From Microcoleus asticus IPMA8 (GTDB taxonomy: Bacteria > Cyanobacteriota > Cyanobacteriia > Cyanobacteriales > Microcoleaceae): a stretch of DNA of 64,000 nucleotides. Shown here piece after piece: positions 8,754-16,733 of this stretch (within the stretch, counting starts at the first letter, position 1; the number at the start of each line of letters is the position of its first letter). The DNA is taken from positions 98,335 to 162,334 of the forward strand of contig NZ_SRRZ01000001.1 in NCBI RefSeq assembly GCF_013179805.1, written 5' to 3'. A program made the position numbers and the translations under genes. The notes beneath the pieces were generated by a model. It worked only from the letters and a program-made list of their open reading frames with translations. It did no database searches and had not been told where the DNA came from.

Positions 8754-9158
8754 TTACTGATAAAGATTGTGATTTGGATCTAACCAAACAATATAAAACA
8801 CATCTTCAATAAAAAAACCATGCACTCGACCGTGTTCGTTCGTTGAAAGAGAAAACTGATAAGGAATTGTTACCAATTCTTTTTCATTCGGGATACCAAA
8901 CCCATTTGGTTCTGTTGTATCTCGCCACTTAATCGGATGACAGCGAAGGGACTGACTGCGATTCATCTTCACTTCTTGTGCCGTTAATGTCGATAAATCG
9001 CGCACTCTTTCCAGAAAAGCAGTAAAATAATTCGGAGGGCGATCGCGAATTGAAAATTTTTCATTCTGAGTTTGCAGGTACTTGAAGGAAAATCCCAAAC
9101 CTTCGGGCGATTCCGGTTGAGAAGGGACAATTTTAGACTGAGGTTTCTTCTTTGACAC
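8754..9158 (-). CDS. Putative toxin partner of the DUF4065 antitoxin
   Basis: 134 residues from a GTG start that overlaps the end of the upstream antitoxin-like gene by 26 bases, which implies translational coupling. I do not recognise a named domain. The C-terminal half (GRVHGFFIEDVFYIVWLDPN) is reminiscent of small RelE/HigB-like or cyanobacterial toxin proteins, where a GRxHGF...FxIVWLDPxH ending is common. The N-terminus is basic and Pro/Ser-rich. Position directly after a DUF4065 gene is the main argument that it is the toxin; the activity is not evident. Confidence 0.55.
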   Translation of the reverse strand: MSKKKPQSKIVPSQPESPEGLGFSFKYLQTQNEKFSIRDRPPNYFTAFLERVRDLSTLTAQEVKMNRSQSLRCHPIKWRDTTEPNGFGIPNEKELVTIPYQFSLSTNEHGRVHGFFIEDVFYIVWLDPNHNLYQ

Positions 9159-9765
9159 GGGCCGAATAATATTTTTTCATCGATTCCTGAGAAATAATCC
9201 CATGACAAGATTCGTCTCTCGGCAAATCCCCTCTCGCTTCCAGCCAAGGCATTTCACTGCAAATCATTCGTTCCAAAGTTTCATCATCATACTCAAAATA
9301 TGCCTCACCAACTTCTTCGATAAATTGCCCAATTTTTTGGGGAAGTTTCGGTTGTTCGATTTTCTCTGTAATTGGTTCCCAGCTAAATTGGCGTTGATAC
9401 TTCTCCAATAAATCAGGAATCACCGGCCCGTGAATCCAGGCTTGAAAATCTGCATCAAAGAGTGGCTTGCCGTAAACTCCTAAATACCAAGCTTGAGCGT
9501 AATACAAGAGTTTTTGTAGCTTGTAGACGTTGATTTCTACATTATTTTGCGCGGCTAACCAAATGAAAGCATTTGCAATATCTCGATCGCTAAATTTGTC
9601 CGAATTAGCTGCAACCGCAACAACTTTCAGTTGACCTTCGCCTATCTGTTCCAATAGTTCAGAAACTGACAAGTTAAATTCTCCGGCAATTTGCTCAACT
9701 TTTTGCCAGACTGGAGAACTTACATTTATTTGATATTCAGTTGTTATTGAGGTAGCTTGAGTCAT
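9133..9765 (-). CDS. DUF4065 (SocA/Panacea) antitoxin-like protein
   Basis: Start set at the ATG giving MTQATSITTEYQINVSS (210 residues). The N-terminal 65 residues look like a small helical dimerisation/DNA-binding module (NVSSPVWQKVEQIAGEF, VSELLEQIGEGQ). From about residue 68 comes the DUF4065 or Panacea domain: DRDIANAFIWLA, KLQKLLYYAQAWYLG, GKPLFDADFQAWIHGPVIP. This domain defines a large antitoxin class (SocA, PanA) that neutralises unrelated toxins encoded next to it. The downstream overlapping gene is the likely toxin. The family call is strong; the pairing is inferred. Confidence 0.8.
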   Translation of the reverse strand: MTQATSITTEYQINVSSPVWQKVEQIAGEFNLSVSELLEQIGEGQLKVVAVAANSDKFSDRDIANAFIWLAAQNNVEINVYKLQKLLYYAQAWYLGVYGKPLFDADFQAWIHGPVIPDLLEKYQRQFSWEPITEKIEQPKLPQKIGQFIEEVGEAYFEYDDETLERMICSEMPWLEARGDLPRDESCHGIISQESMKKYYSARVKEETSV

Positions 9766-9825
9766 GGCAGTTCTTAGAGCTGACTTAAATAATTGTAGCA
9801 AACAGTGCGGAATAATGACCTAATA

Positions 9826-9892
9826 GCGATCGCCCTTACATCCCAATTTGTCAAAAAGTGCGTGAAGCGCAGCTATCCCGTAGGGAATCGCC
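9826..9892. repeat. HIP1-containing dispersed repeat
   Basis: GCGATCGCCCTTACATCCCA, then TTTGTCAAAAAGTGCG, then GCTATCCCGTAGGGAATCGC. Relatives occur at 10500-10551 (same first half, mirrored to a palindrome) and inside the LprI-like gene at 30103-30152 (same second half). Confidence 0.75.
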
Positions 9893-9906
9893 TCTACATG
9901 AATTAT

Positions 9907-10176
9907 TCAAACTAACTCCGACACACTCAGCCGCCCTTCTACGGGTTCATACTCATCCTCTAAAAGCCAATACTGCGCCTCATCATAACTCTGACTAGAA
10001 AACACAATTTTATAACCCTCAGCCGGATCGTATATCCGACAATTTCCCTCAGCGTCACTTAGTAACAAAAGCAGATAAGGCGGTGAAAGATTTGGATCGA
10101 TCCATACCTCTGTAAATTCCCAGTTATTCTTCACTAAATCGGTTTCGAGGCGTAACGTGGTATCGGTTTTCTGCAT
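9907..10176 (-). CDS. Small protein paired with the DUF6972-like protein
   Basis: 89 residues from ATG 10176, overlapping the 3' end of the upstream gene by 53 bases. No domain is recognised. It is acidic, with WIDPNLSPPYLLLLLSDAEG and SQSYDEAQYWLLEDEYEP, a compact beta-rich look similar to small immunity proteins. The extensive overlap and shared strand make co-expression certain if both are real. A role as immunity or antitoxin for the upstream protein is inference from arrangement, size and acidity. Confidence 0.6.
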   Translation of the reverse strand: MQKTDTTLRLETDLVKNNWEFTEVWIDPNLSPPYLLLLLSDAEGNCRIYDPAEGYKIVFSSQSYDEAQYWLLEDEYEPVEGRLSVSELV

Positions 10177-10462
10177 CAACTTTTATCTCTCCGTAATAAA
10201 GTAAAAGACGGCTACCATCCGGGTCAACTCTATAACCAATTGATTCAGCAAAAAACATACCATAACGATCGTAGCCCCGAATCGTACCTGTAAATTCTCC
10301 ATCTTCTATTATGGCTTGAGCTACCTGATTCATAGTAGCCTCATCGTTAAAAATATGAGCAGCACGTCCTTTATTAAGCAGTCTTCTCATTTGTGGCGTC
10401 TCTGGCAAGTGTTTAGCAATGTGCCTGCTGTCAAGGGCGATTTGGCGATTAATTCCACTCAT
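10124..10462 (-). CDS. DUF6972-like small protein, possible toxin domain
   Basis: 112 residues, ATG start. The core (HIFNDEATMNQVAQAIIEDG, FTGTIRGYDRYGMFFAESIG, then LYYGEIKVDAENRYHVTPRN) resembles the C-terminal DUF6972-type domain seen in cyanobacterial proteins and polymorphic-toxin tails, with His and Arg/Tyr positions reminiscent of RNase-like toxins. The upstream leader is only about 30 residues, so this is a free-standing domain with no secretion signal. It overlaps the next gene by 53 bases. The domain name is from memory of the pattern and is moderately sure; activity is unproven. Confidence 0.6.
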   Translation of the reverse strand: MSGINRQIALDSRHIAKHLPETPQMRRLLNKGRAAHIFNDEATMNQVAQAIIEDGEFTGTIRGYDRYGMFFAESIGYRVDPDGSRLLLYYGEIKVDAENRYHVTPRNRFSEE

Positions 10463-10499
10463 TAATTAATTACTGAGCATACAAGTATGATTCAATCAT

Positions 10500-10551
10500 G
10501 CGATCGCCCTTTAATCCCAAATTGTCAAAAAGCGCGATTAAAGGGCGATCG
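10500..10551. repeat. HIP1-type palindromic repeat
   Basis: GCGATCGCCCTTTAATCCC faces GATTAAAGGGCGATCGG across a 17-base spacer (AAATTGTCAAAAAGCGC). It shares the first half and spacer with the repeat at 9826-9892. Confidence 0.75.
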
Positions 10552-10569
10552 GATATAACCCTCAACAAG

Positions 10570-10681
10570 ACGGGGATGGAGGACACGGCAATGCCGTTTC
10601 CCTACCCCAAAATAATCCATCGCAATTTCAGGATGTAACCATCGCCTGATTAACTGTAGGGAAACGGCAGTGCCGTTTCCT
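10570..10681. repeat. ACGGCA(A/G)TGCCGT palindromes
   Basis: GGACACGGCAATGCCGTTTCCCTAC at the left and CTGTAGGGAAACGGCAGTGCCGTTTCCTG at the right form an inverted pair. The same family appears at 43790-43850 downstream of serS. Located just downstream of the decarboxylase gene, it may act in transcription termination. Confidence 0.65.
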
Positions 10682-10696
10682 GATTCCGCGCTACTC

Positions 10697-12334
10697 TTAC
10701 AAATTGCAACTCATATCCCCAGATAATTGACTGAAACGCGCATTTTCCCGGTAGTCAACCGGACAGTCAATCACGCAAGGAACATCTTGAGCAAGGGCTT
10801 CTTTGAGGATGGGAATTAAATCAGTTGCAGATTCTACTCGATAGCCTTTTAAACCCATACTTTCGGCAAATTTCACAAAGTCGGGATTGCCAAATTTGAT
10901 GAAATCTGAATGACCAAAATAATCTTGCTGCTTCCATTCAATTAAGCCGTAACCGCCGTCATTAAAGATGAGTGTCACAAAATTAGTACCCACTCGCAAA
11001 GCAGTTTCTAATTCTTGGCAATTCATCATAAAGCCACCGTCTCCGGTGGCTGCTACTACTTTGCGATCGGGATAAACGAGTTTTGCAGCCACCGCACCCG
11101 GAATCGCAATTCCCATCGCCGCAAATCCGTTGGAAATCAAACAGGTATTCGGGCGATCGCAATGATAGTGCCGCGCGATCCACATTTTGTGAGCTCCCAC
11201 ATCAGATATAAGAATATCTTCCGGGCCCAAGACTTGCCGCAAATCGTAAATGAGTTTTTGCGGCTTGATCGGGAAACCGTCGTCGGCTGCATATTGTTCG
11301 TACCCAGCGCGAATATCCGCCCGCAATTGCTTAGCAAAAGGGTCTATTTTCTCCATGCGATCGGCACGCTGCAAAATTTCATTGAGGGAATCAGAAATAT
11401 CCCCCACAACTTCTACCATAGGAATATAACTGCTGTCTATTTCTGCTGGCAGAGCTCCTATGTGAATAATCGGAATTTTCCCGTCTGGATTCCACTTCTT
11501 CGGGGAATATTCAATCAAATCGTACCCAACAGCAATCACTAAATCCGTTTCTTCAAAAGCACAGCTAATGTAATCCCGTTTTTGCAATCCCGTCGTCCAA
11601 AGTGCCAAAGGATGAGTGTAAGGAATTACGCCTTTGCCCATGAAAGTATTAGCTACGGGAATATTCAATCGAGTAGCAAATTGTGTCAAAGCATCGCTGG
11701 CATTCGCGCGGATAGCGCCATTTCCTACTAATAGCAGAGGACTTTTGGCCTTGGAAATTGCCACAGCGGCTTTATTCAGGCTTTGGTAAGCGCCAAATGT
11801 TTTTTCGCGGTTATCTTTGGTTAGCGGATTTCCTTCCACAGCCATTGCTGCGATGTTTTCAGGCAAGTCAATGTGAACTGCTCCCGGCTTTTCACTTTGA
11901 GCTACTTTAAAGGCTTTGCGGACAATTTCTGCCGTCGTGCTGGGGCGGACAATTTGAGCGTTCCACTTAGTAACTGGCGCAAACATAGCGACCAAATCTA
12001 AATATTGGTGCGATTCTATGTGCATTCTGTCCGTGCCGACTTGTCCGGTGATTGCTATTAAAGGAGCGCCGTCTAAGTTGGCGTCAGCAACGCCCGTCAT
12101 TAAGTTGGTGGCACCGGGGCCCAAGGTGGACAAGCAAACGCCGGCTTTGCCGGTGAGGCGGCCGTAAACGTCTGCCATGAAGGCTGCGCCTTGTTCGTGG
12201 CGAGTAGTAATAAATTTAATTGAAGAGTTTCTCAGGGCTTCTAGAACTTCTAAATTTTCTTCTCCGGGAAGTCCGAAGACGTATTCTACGCCTTCGTTTT
12301 CTAAACATTTTACCAGTAGTTGAGCTGTGTTCAT
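10697..12334 (-). CDS. ThDP-dependent 2-oxoglutarate decarboxylase (acetolactate synthase-like)
   Basis: 545 residues, ATG with GAGGA upstream. N-terminal ThDP-binding domain with FGLPGEEN and the activating glutamate in RHEQGAAFMADVYGRLTG; central domain; C-terminal pyrophosphate domain with GDGGFMMNCQELETAL...NDGGYGL (the GDG...N cofactor motif). By sequence it looks like an acetolactate synthase large subunit, and databases may call it that. However, it lies 133 bp downstream of a succinic-semialdehyde-dehydrogenase-like gene on the same strand, the arrangement of SYNPCC7002_A2770/A2771, where the enzyme was shown to decarboxylate 2-oxoglutarate. It would replace the missing 2-oxoglutarate dehydrogenase of the cyanobacterial TCA cycle. 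Family certain; substrate inferred from context. Confidence 0.82.
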   Translation of the reverse strand: MNTAQLLVKCLENEGVEYVFGLPGEENLEVLEALRNSSIKFITTRHEQGAAFMADVYGRLTGKAGVCLSTLGPGATNLMTGVADANLDGAPLIAITGQVGTDRMHIESHQYLDLVAMFAPVTKWNAQIVRPSTTAEIVRKAFKVAQSEKPGAVHIDLPENIAAMAVEGNPLTKDNREKTFGAYQSLNKAAVAISKAKSPLLLVGNGAIRANASDALTQFATRLNIPVANTFMGKGVIPYTHPLALWTTGLQKRDYISCAFEETDLVIAVGYDLIEYSPKKWNPDGKIPIIHIGALPAEIDSSYIPMVEVVGDISDSLNEILQRADRMEKIDPFAKQLRADIRAGYEQYAADDGFPIKPQKLIYDLRQVLGPEDILISDVGAHKMWIARHYHCDRPNTCLISNGFAAMGIAIPGAVAAKLVYPDRKVVAATGDGGFMMNCQELETALRVGTNFVTLIFNDGGYGLIEWKQQDYFGHSDFIKFGNPDFVKFAESMGLKGYRVESATDLIPILKEALAQDVPCVIDCPVDYRENARFSQLSGDMSCNL

Positions 12335-12378
12335 TTCCGTTTTTTCCTCTGTAAGTATGGATTTTTTGTCTCGGTTAA

Positions 12379-12452
12379 ATGCTCGTAAAAATACTCGGTT
12401 AGTTTTTATTAACCGCAGATTAACGTAGATTAATTAGTATTTTTACGAGCAT
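12379..12452. repeat. Perfect 17-bp inverted repeat between the two TCA-bypass genes
   Basis: ATGCTCGTAAAAATACT at 12379-12395 is the exact complement of 12436-12452, with a 40-base loop that itself contains GTTAGTTTTTATTAAC. It lies in the 133-bp gap between the dehydrogenase and decarboxylase genes, where it could attenuate read-through or be a small inserted element. Confidence 0.75.
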
Positions 12453-12467
12453 TGTATCGATTTTTAC

Positions 12468-13835
12468 TTATTTTACCCACACTGTTTTAATGTTGACAAA
12501 TTCGTGCATTCCTTGGATGCTCAATTCGCGTCCGTAACCGGAGCGTTTGATGCCGCCAAAGGGCAATCTGGGGTCTGATTTTACTAAGCCGTTGATGAAT
12601 ACGGCGCCTGCTTCTAGTTCGGAAATAAACCGATCGCTCTCTGAGTTTGCTGTAGTCCAAGCCGTCGCACCCAAGCCAAAAGATGTGCTGTTTGCGAGTT
12701 CGATCGCCTCATCAATGTTTGCAACCCGGAATACTAAAGCTACGGGGCCAAAAAACTCTTCTTGACGGGCTGCTGCATCCGGGGGAATATCTGCCAGAAT
12801 AGTGGGCAAGTAGAAATTGCCCGCTTTCTCTGACAATGGGCGGCCGCCTGTCAGAAGTTTTGCTCCCGATTGGATGCAAGTTTGCACTTGATTGTCCAAG
12901 TCTTTGAGGATTGCGGGAGTAGCTAAAGGGCCGATATCGGTTTCGGGCAACATCGGATCGCCTACTTTTAATTGCTCGATTTTTTCGACAAATCCTTTGA
13001 TGAATTCGTCGGCGATATCTTCTGCTAAAATAAAGCGTTTGGCAGCGATGCAAGATTGACCGTTATTCAGCATCCGGGATGTCACAGCAGTTGATAAAGC
13101 TGCTGCTAAATCACCACTGGACATCACGATAAAGGGGTCGCTTCCTCCTAATTCCAGTACAACTTTTTTCAAGCTTTTGCCCGCATTTGCTGCTAAACTA
13201 GCACCTGCTGGTTCGCTGCCGGTGAGGGTTGCTGCTTTGATGCGATCGTCCGCAACTATCTTAGCTACCTTGTCCGAACCCACTAACAAAGTTTGAAAAA
13301 CTCCTTCGGGAAAGCCAGCTTGCGCGAAAATTTCTTCGATTTTCAAAGCGCACTGCGGTACGTTGGAAGCGTGTTTTAGCAAGCCCACATTGCCCGCCAT
13401 CAGCGCCGGCGCCGCAAACCGAAAAACTTGCCAAAATGGGAAATTCCAGGGCATGACGGCTAAAATAGCGCCCAGCGGTTGGTAGCGGACAAAGCTGCTG
13501 CTAGCGTCGGTGGTTGCCGGTACGTCTGCCATAAATTGAGCGGCATTTTTGGCGTAATAGCGGCAAACTAAGGCGCATTTTTCCACTTCGCCGATCGCAG
13601 ATTTGAGCGTTTTGCCCATTTCCAGGGTCATCATTTCAGCATAAATTTCGCGATCGCGCTCTAAGATGTCTGCGGCTTTCTGCATCCACAGAGATCGCTG
13701 CTCAAACGGCAGGTAGCGGTATTTGTTAAAAGCTTGCTGTGCTAATTCCAGCTTAGCTTCTATTGCCTCATCCGCGATCGCCTCGAAAGTTTTCAGCGTT
13801 TCTCCCGTTGCCGGGTTGATAGTAGCAATAGCCAT
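12468..13835 (-). CDS. Aldehyde dehydrogenase, probably succinate-semialdehyde dehydrogenase
   Basis: Start set at the ATG giving MAIATINPATGETLKTFEA (455 residues, normal); a longer frame upstream is unlikely. Cofactor motif MPWNFPFWQVFRFAAPALMAGN, glutamate in LELGGSDPF, catalytic cysteine in NNGQSCIAAKRF and C-terminal EEFFGPVALVF are all present. It belongs to the NAD(P)-dependent aldehyde dehydrogenases of the succinate-semialdehyde branch. With the downstream ThDP enzyme it would convert 2-oxoglutarate through succinic semialdehyde to succinate. GCGATCGC sites are frequent in the gene. The aldehyde substrate is inferred from gene pairing. Confidence 0.85.
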   Translation of the reverse strand: MAIATINPATGETLKTFEAIADEAIEAKLELAQQAFNKYRYLPFEQRSLWMQKAADILERDREIYAEMMTLEMGKTLKSAIGEVEKCALVCRYYAKNAAQFMADVPATTDASSSFVRYQPLGAILAVMPWNFPFWQVFRFAAPALMAGNVGLLKHASNVPQCALKIEEIFAQAGFPEGVFQTLLVGSDKVAKIVADDRIKAATLTGSEPAGASLAANAGKSLKKVVLELGGSDPFIVMSSGDLAAALSTAVTSRMLNNGQSCIAAKRFILAEDIADEFIKGFVEKIEQLKVGDPMLPETDIGPLATPAILKDLDNQVQTCIQSGAKLLTGGRPLSEKAGNFYLPTILADIPPDAAARQEEFFGPVALVFRVANIDEAIELANSTSFGLGATAWTTANSESDRFISELEAGAVFINGLVKSDPRLPFGGIKRSGYGRELSIQGMHEFVNIKTVWVK

Positions 13836-14259
13836 CGTTTCCTCTCCTGTATGAAAAACACAAAACTCCCCTCTTGTTTTCAAGCTAGGTGGGGAGTTGT
13901 ATCAATGTATTACAAAATGGGAATTTACCAGCCACGTTTTCAGGTCATGCCAATTGGCAAGTGTCGGGATTTGTTTAAATCTCTCTACTTTTAATTATAG
14001 TTCAGAATCTCGATCGCAAATCTTAAGAAAATTCGTTCTTCAACTGGCTCTCTTAATCTCGCGTTGTGCTGACTTCGTTTGAGTCTCAGCAGCGATTTCA
14101 AAATCCGAATCATCTCTTAAAGTCCCTCTTTTTAAGGGAGGTTTAGCAGGAGCGAGACTTCGATACAAAGTTAAAAATTAAAACAGACATCTTGCAGCAT
14201 TCTCGCTTAACAGGCCCGAAGGCCTGTTCCACTATTATACATTTCTCAAGCCTTCTCCC
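13836..14259. other. Spacer upstream of the aldehyde dehydrogenase
   Basis: About 420 bases. It holds the likely dehydrogenase promoter region near 13836-13900, a degenerate CCCTCTTTTTAAGGGAGG hairpin near 14125 and the hairpin at 14209-14228. No supported gene. Confidence 0.5.
14209..14228 (-). terminator. Hairpin downstream of the Wzc-like gene
   Basis: AACAGGCC-CGAA-GGCCTGTT is a perfect 8-bp stem with a tetraloop, 32 bases past the stop of the autokinase gene. A T-tract is not clear, so it may instead be a member of the AACAGGC repeat family (compare 5802-5821). Confidence 0.5.
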
Positions 14260-16587
14260 TCAAACAGACTGTTCCTGAATGTAATCCTGCACGTAAGACT
14301 GATAGTAATACCTGCTGCCTTTATCGTTATTCGCCACCATTCCCAACAGCGGAATCCCCGCCATTTTCAAATCTTCAAAAGCCAACAACAGCGCCTCCCG
14401 CTCAGTTTGATTCAGCCCCACTACCAGCATTAATCCGTTAGTGTGAGCCGCCAACAAATTCGCATCCGCCAAACCCAAAAGCGGTGCAGTATCGTAAATA
14501 ACTAAGTCAAAATGACTTGACAAAGCTCCCATTAAATGCTGCATTTTTTTGGAAGAAAGCACCTTTGTGGGATCGAGAGGAACCGGGCCGGAAGTTAACA
14601 CAAACAAATTTTCATCGCGGGGCGATCGCAAAATCAACTTTTCCACATCCACATCATCCGCGATCGCATTGTGCAAGCCTTGCCAGTTCGGTAAACCCAG
14701 CATTTCGTGCACCTGCGGCCGCCGTAAATCCGCATCCACCAACAGCACTTGCTGGCCCATTGCAGCCGCCGCCCGCGCCAGATTTACTGCGACAGTAGAC
14801 TTGCCGTCAGCTACTTGACAAGAAGTAATTACGCAAGAATTAATCGGAGTATCAACGTTTAGCAACCGAATATTAGCATTGAGCGATCGAAAAGCTTCTT
14901 GAAAAGCATCTGTAGGCACCGGCGAACTTGCCACATCCACCGGACTTGTCTCAGCAGGAGGAAGCCTCAAAATTTTATCGCTAGCAGGAATTACCCCCAA
15001 CAAAGGCAGCCGAATCGAATGTTTGACATCCTCGGGAGTGTGGAACACCGTTTTATTGTTAAACCGTTCCGCCAATTGCGCCGCCAGCATACCGAACAGC
15101 AAACCAGCCAATCCCCCCAAAGCCAAATTCAAAGGCATAATTGGAGAAACAGCCATCAACTCGCCATTTTTGTAGCGCGGAATTTCCGGCTTAGCAATAA
15201 TTTCCCAAGCCACTTCTTTTTTACCCACAGCTTCAAGCTGCAAAGCTTGTTGTTTTGCCAGCAAACCATTCAGCGTATTGTTAGTCAAATCCAACTCGCG
15301 CTGCAAATCGGAATAGCGCCGCAAAATCACCGGTAATCCTTGAGAGTATTGATTCAACTGCTTAGCAGCTTGTTCCAAAACTTGATTCCGCACGCCCAGC
15401 ACCTGAATTAAATTAGCAGTACCGATAAACTGCTCGATTAACTTAATCCGCACCGGATCTTGAAAAGCCAGCACTTGCGAACTTACCTTAGCCAAATCAG
15501 TTCCCAGAACCTGTTGGGCTTCTTTCTTTAACAAAGGAATGAGGTTTTTTTGCTGTTCTCGCAACAATTGCATTTGCGGAGTTTGGTCTGTAAACGTAGC
15601 CGAGTTAATCGCAATTTGCCCTTCTAATTGCTGCAATTGAGTCAGCATCGCTTGATAGCGGGGAGCTTGACTCAGAGCAGAGGCCATCAGCGCTTGCTTC
15701 TGGTTCAGTCCGAGCTGATTTTGCAGATTGGAATAGAGCAATCTCTGCTGATTGAGCTGCGTTTGCGCGTCCAATCTTTGCGTTTGAAGTTGGCTGATTT
15801 GCTGCGCCAGTTGTTGGGTTTGAATTTGCGGGTCGATGAAATTGTACTGCTGCCGCAACTTTTGAATTTCTGTTTGCAGAGCTTGTTGGCGCTTTTGCTG
15901 GTTGGGAATTTGCGATTTTACAAAATCCAGAGTCTGACTAATTTGAGTTGTGGTATCTTGCACGCTGTAGTTGCGGTAGCCTAGCGCCACTTTTCCCAAA
16001 ACAAACTGAATTTTTTTCGGATCATAATCCCGATATCTAACTTCTATAATTTTGGTGTTTTTGAACCGATTGATTGACAACCGGGTTTCCTGAGAAAACG
16101 GCAAATTATCGGCTTTTTGGTTCAAGAGGTAGTTATAATTTATTTCCGGATATTTAGCCTGCAACTGTTTAATAATCGGCGACATTACTTGCGGGCTTTG
16201 CAAAACTTGAATTTGCGATTCGTAGTCAAAACCGCCCTTTTCTTGCGTCGCGGGGGCCGCTGGTTGCAGTTTTAGCTCACCGGAGTATATTTTTGCTAAT
16301 GTATTTTGCGTAACTGCGGGTTCTACTAATAATTGAAAGCGCCCTTCGTACTCGCTTTTTTGATTGAGCGTCCAGGCGAAAACCCCGGTGGTCACTGCCG
16401 CTGCTACGCCGATAACTAAAATGGAACGACTGCGGCAAACTTCCCAAAAACTTAACTCTTCTTCCTCTGTTTTGTCTAAGCCTAAAAATTGCTCTTCTTC
16501 ATAAAGCACGGAAGATATTTTTTGCATATCAGCGGCTTTTTTATGATTATTAAACAGTGCTATTTGAGATTTTTTCCCTGGTTTCAT
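14260..16587 (-). CDS. Exopolysaccharide co-polymerase / BY-type tyrosine autokinase (Wzc-like)
   Basis: About 775 residues from ATG 16587; an ATG at 16527 (MQKISSVLYEEEQ) is an equally possible start. Order: cytoplasmic N-terminus, TM1 (SILVIGVAAAVTTGVFAWTL), Wzz domain, a long periplasmic coiled coil rich in Gln/Leu, TM2 (LALGGLAGLLFGMLAAQLAE), then the kinase: Walker A in SCQVADGKSTVAVNLA, A' in VLLVDADLRRP and B in DLVIYDTAPLLGLADA. The C-terminus ends in a tyrosine cluster, RYYYQSYVQDY, the usual autophosphorylation site. It controls length and export of exopolysaccharide with the Wza-like protein encoded just upstream. Walker A lacks the usual PGEGKS glycine (ADGKS), a small deviation. 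Confidence 0.9.
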   Translation of the reverse strand: MKPGKKSQIALFNNHKKAADMQKISSVLYEEEQFLGLDKTEEEELSFWEVCRSRSILVIGVAAAVTTGVFAWTLNQKSEYEGRFQLLVEPAVTQNTLAKIYSGELKLQPAAPATQEKGGFDYESQIQVLQSPQVMSPIIKQLQAKYPEINYNYLLNQKADNLPFSQETRLSINRFKNTKIIEVRYRDYDPKKIQFVLGKVALGYRNYSVQDTTTQISQTLDFVKSQIPNQQKRQQALQTEIQKLRQQYNFIDPQIQTQQLAQQISQLQTQRLDAQTQLNQQRLLYSNLQNQLGLNQKQALMASALSQAPRYQAMLTQLQQLEGQIAINSATFTDQTPQMQLLREQQKNLIPLLKKEAQQVLGTDLAKVSSQVLAFQDPVRIKLIEQFIGTANLIQVLGVRNQVLEQAAKQLNQYSQGLPVILRRYSDLQRELDLTNNTLNGLLAKQQALQLEAVGKKEVAWEIIAKPEIPRYKNGELMAVSPIMPLNLALGGLAGLLFGMLAAQLAERFNNKTVFHTPEDVKHSIRLPLLGVIPASDKILRLPPAETSPVDVASSPVPTDAFQEAFRSLNANIRLLNVDTPINSCVITSCQVADGKSTVAVNLARAAAAMGQQVLLVDADLRRPQVHEMLGLPNWQGLHNAIADDVDVEKLILRSPRDENLFVLTSGPVPLDPTKVLSSKKMQHLMGALSSHFDLVIYDTAPLLGLADANLLAAHTNGLMLVVGLNQTEREALLLAFEDLKMAGIPLLGMVANNDKGSRYYYQSYVQDYIQEQSV

Positions 16588-16733
16588 TTGATTTCTACAA
16601 CTTATTAGTTTAAACGTCTGTACCGCTTGCGCAGTTTCAGGAACCCGGTTGATTCCTAGATATTGCGTTCCCAAACCGAAATTTTTTCTCAAAAATCGGT
16701 TTATGAAACCTTAATGCTAGTCTATTCAAATCA

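Noticed and set aside
10697..12334. Annotation as biosynthetic acetolactate synthase (ilvB)
   Set aside because: The pairing with the semialdehyde dehydrogenase and no ilvN nearby favour 2-oxoglutarate decarboxylase.
13897..14082. 61-codon frame beyond the aldehyde dehydrogenase start
   Set aside because: No start signal or conserved pattern.
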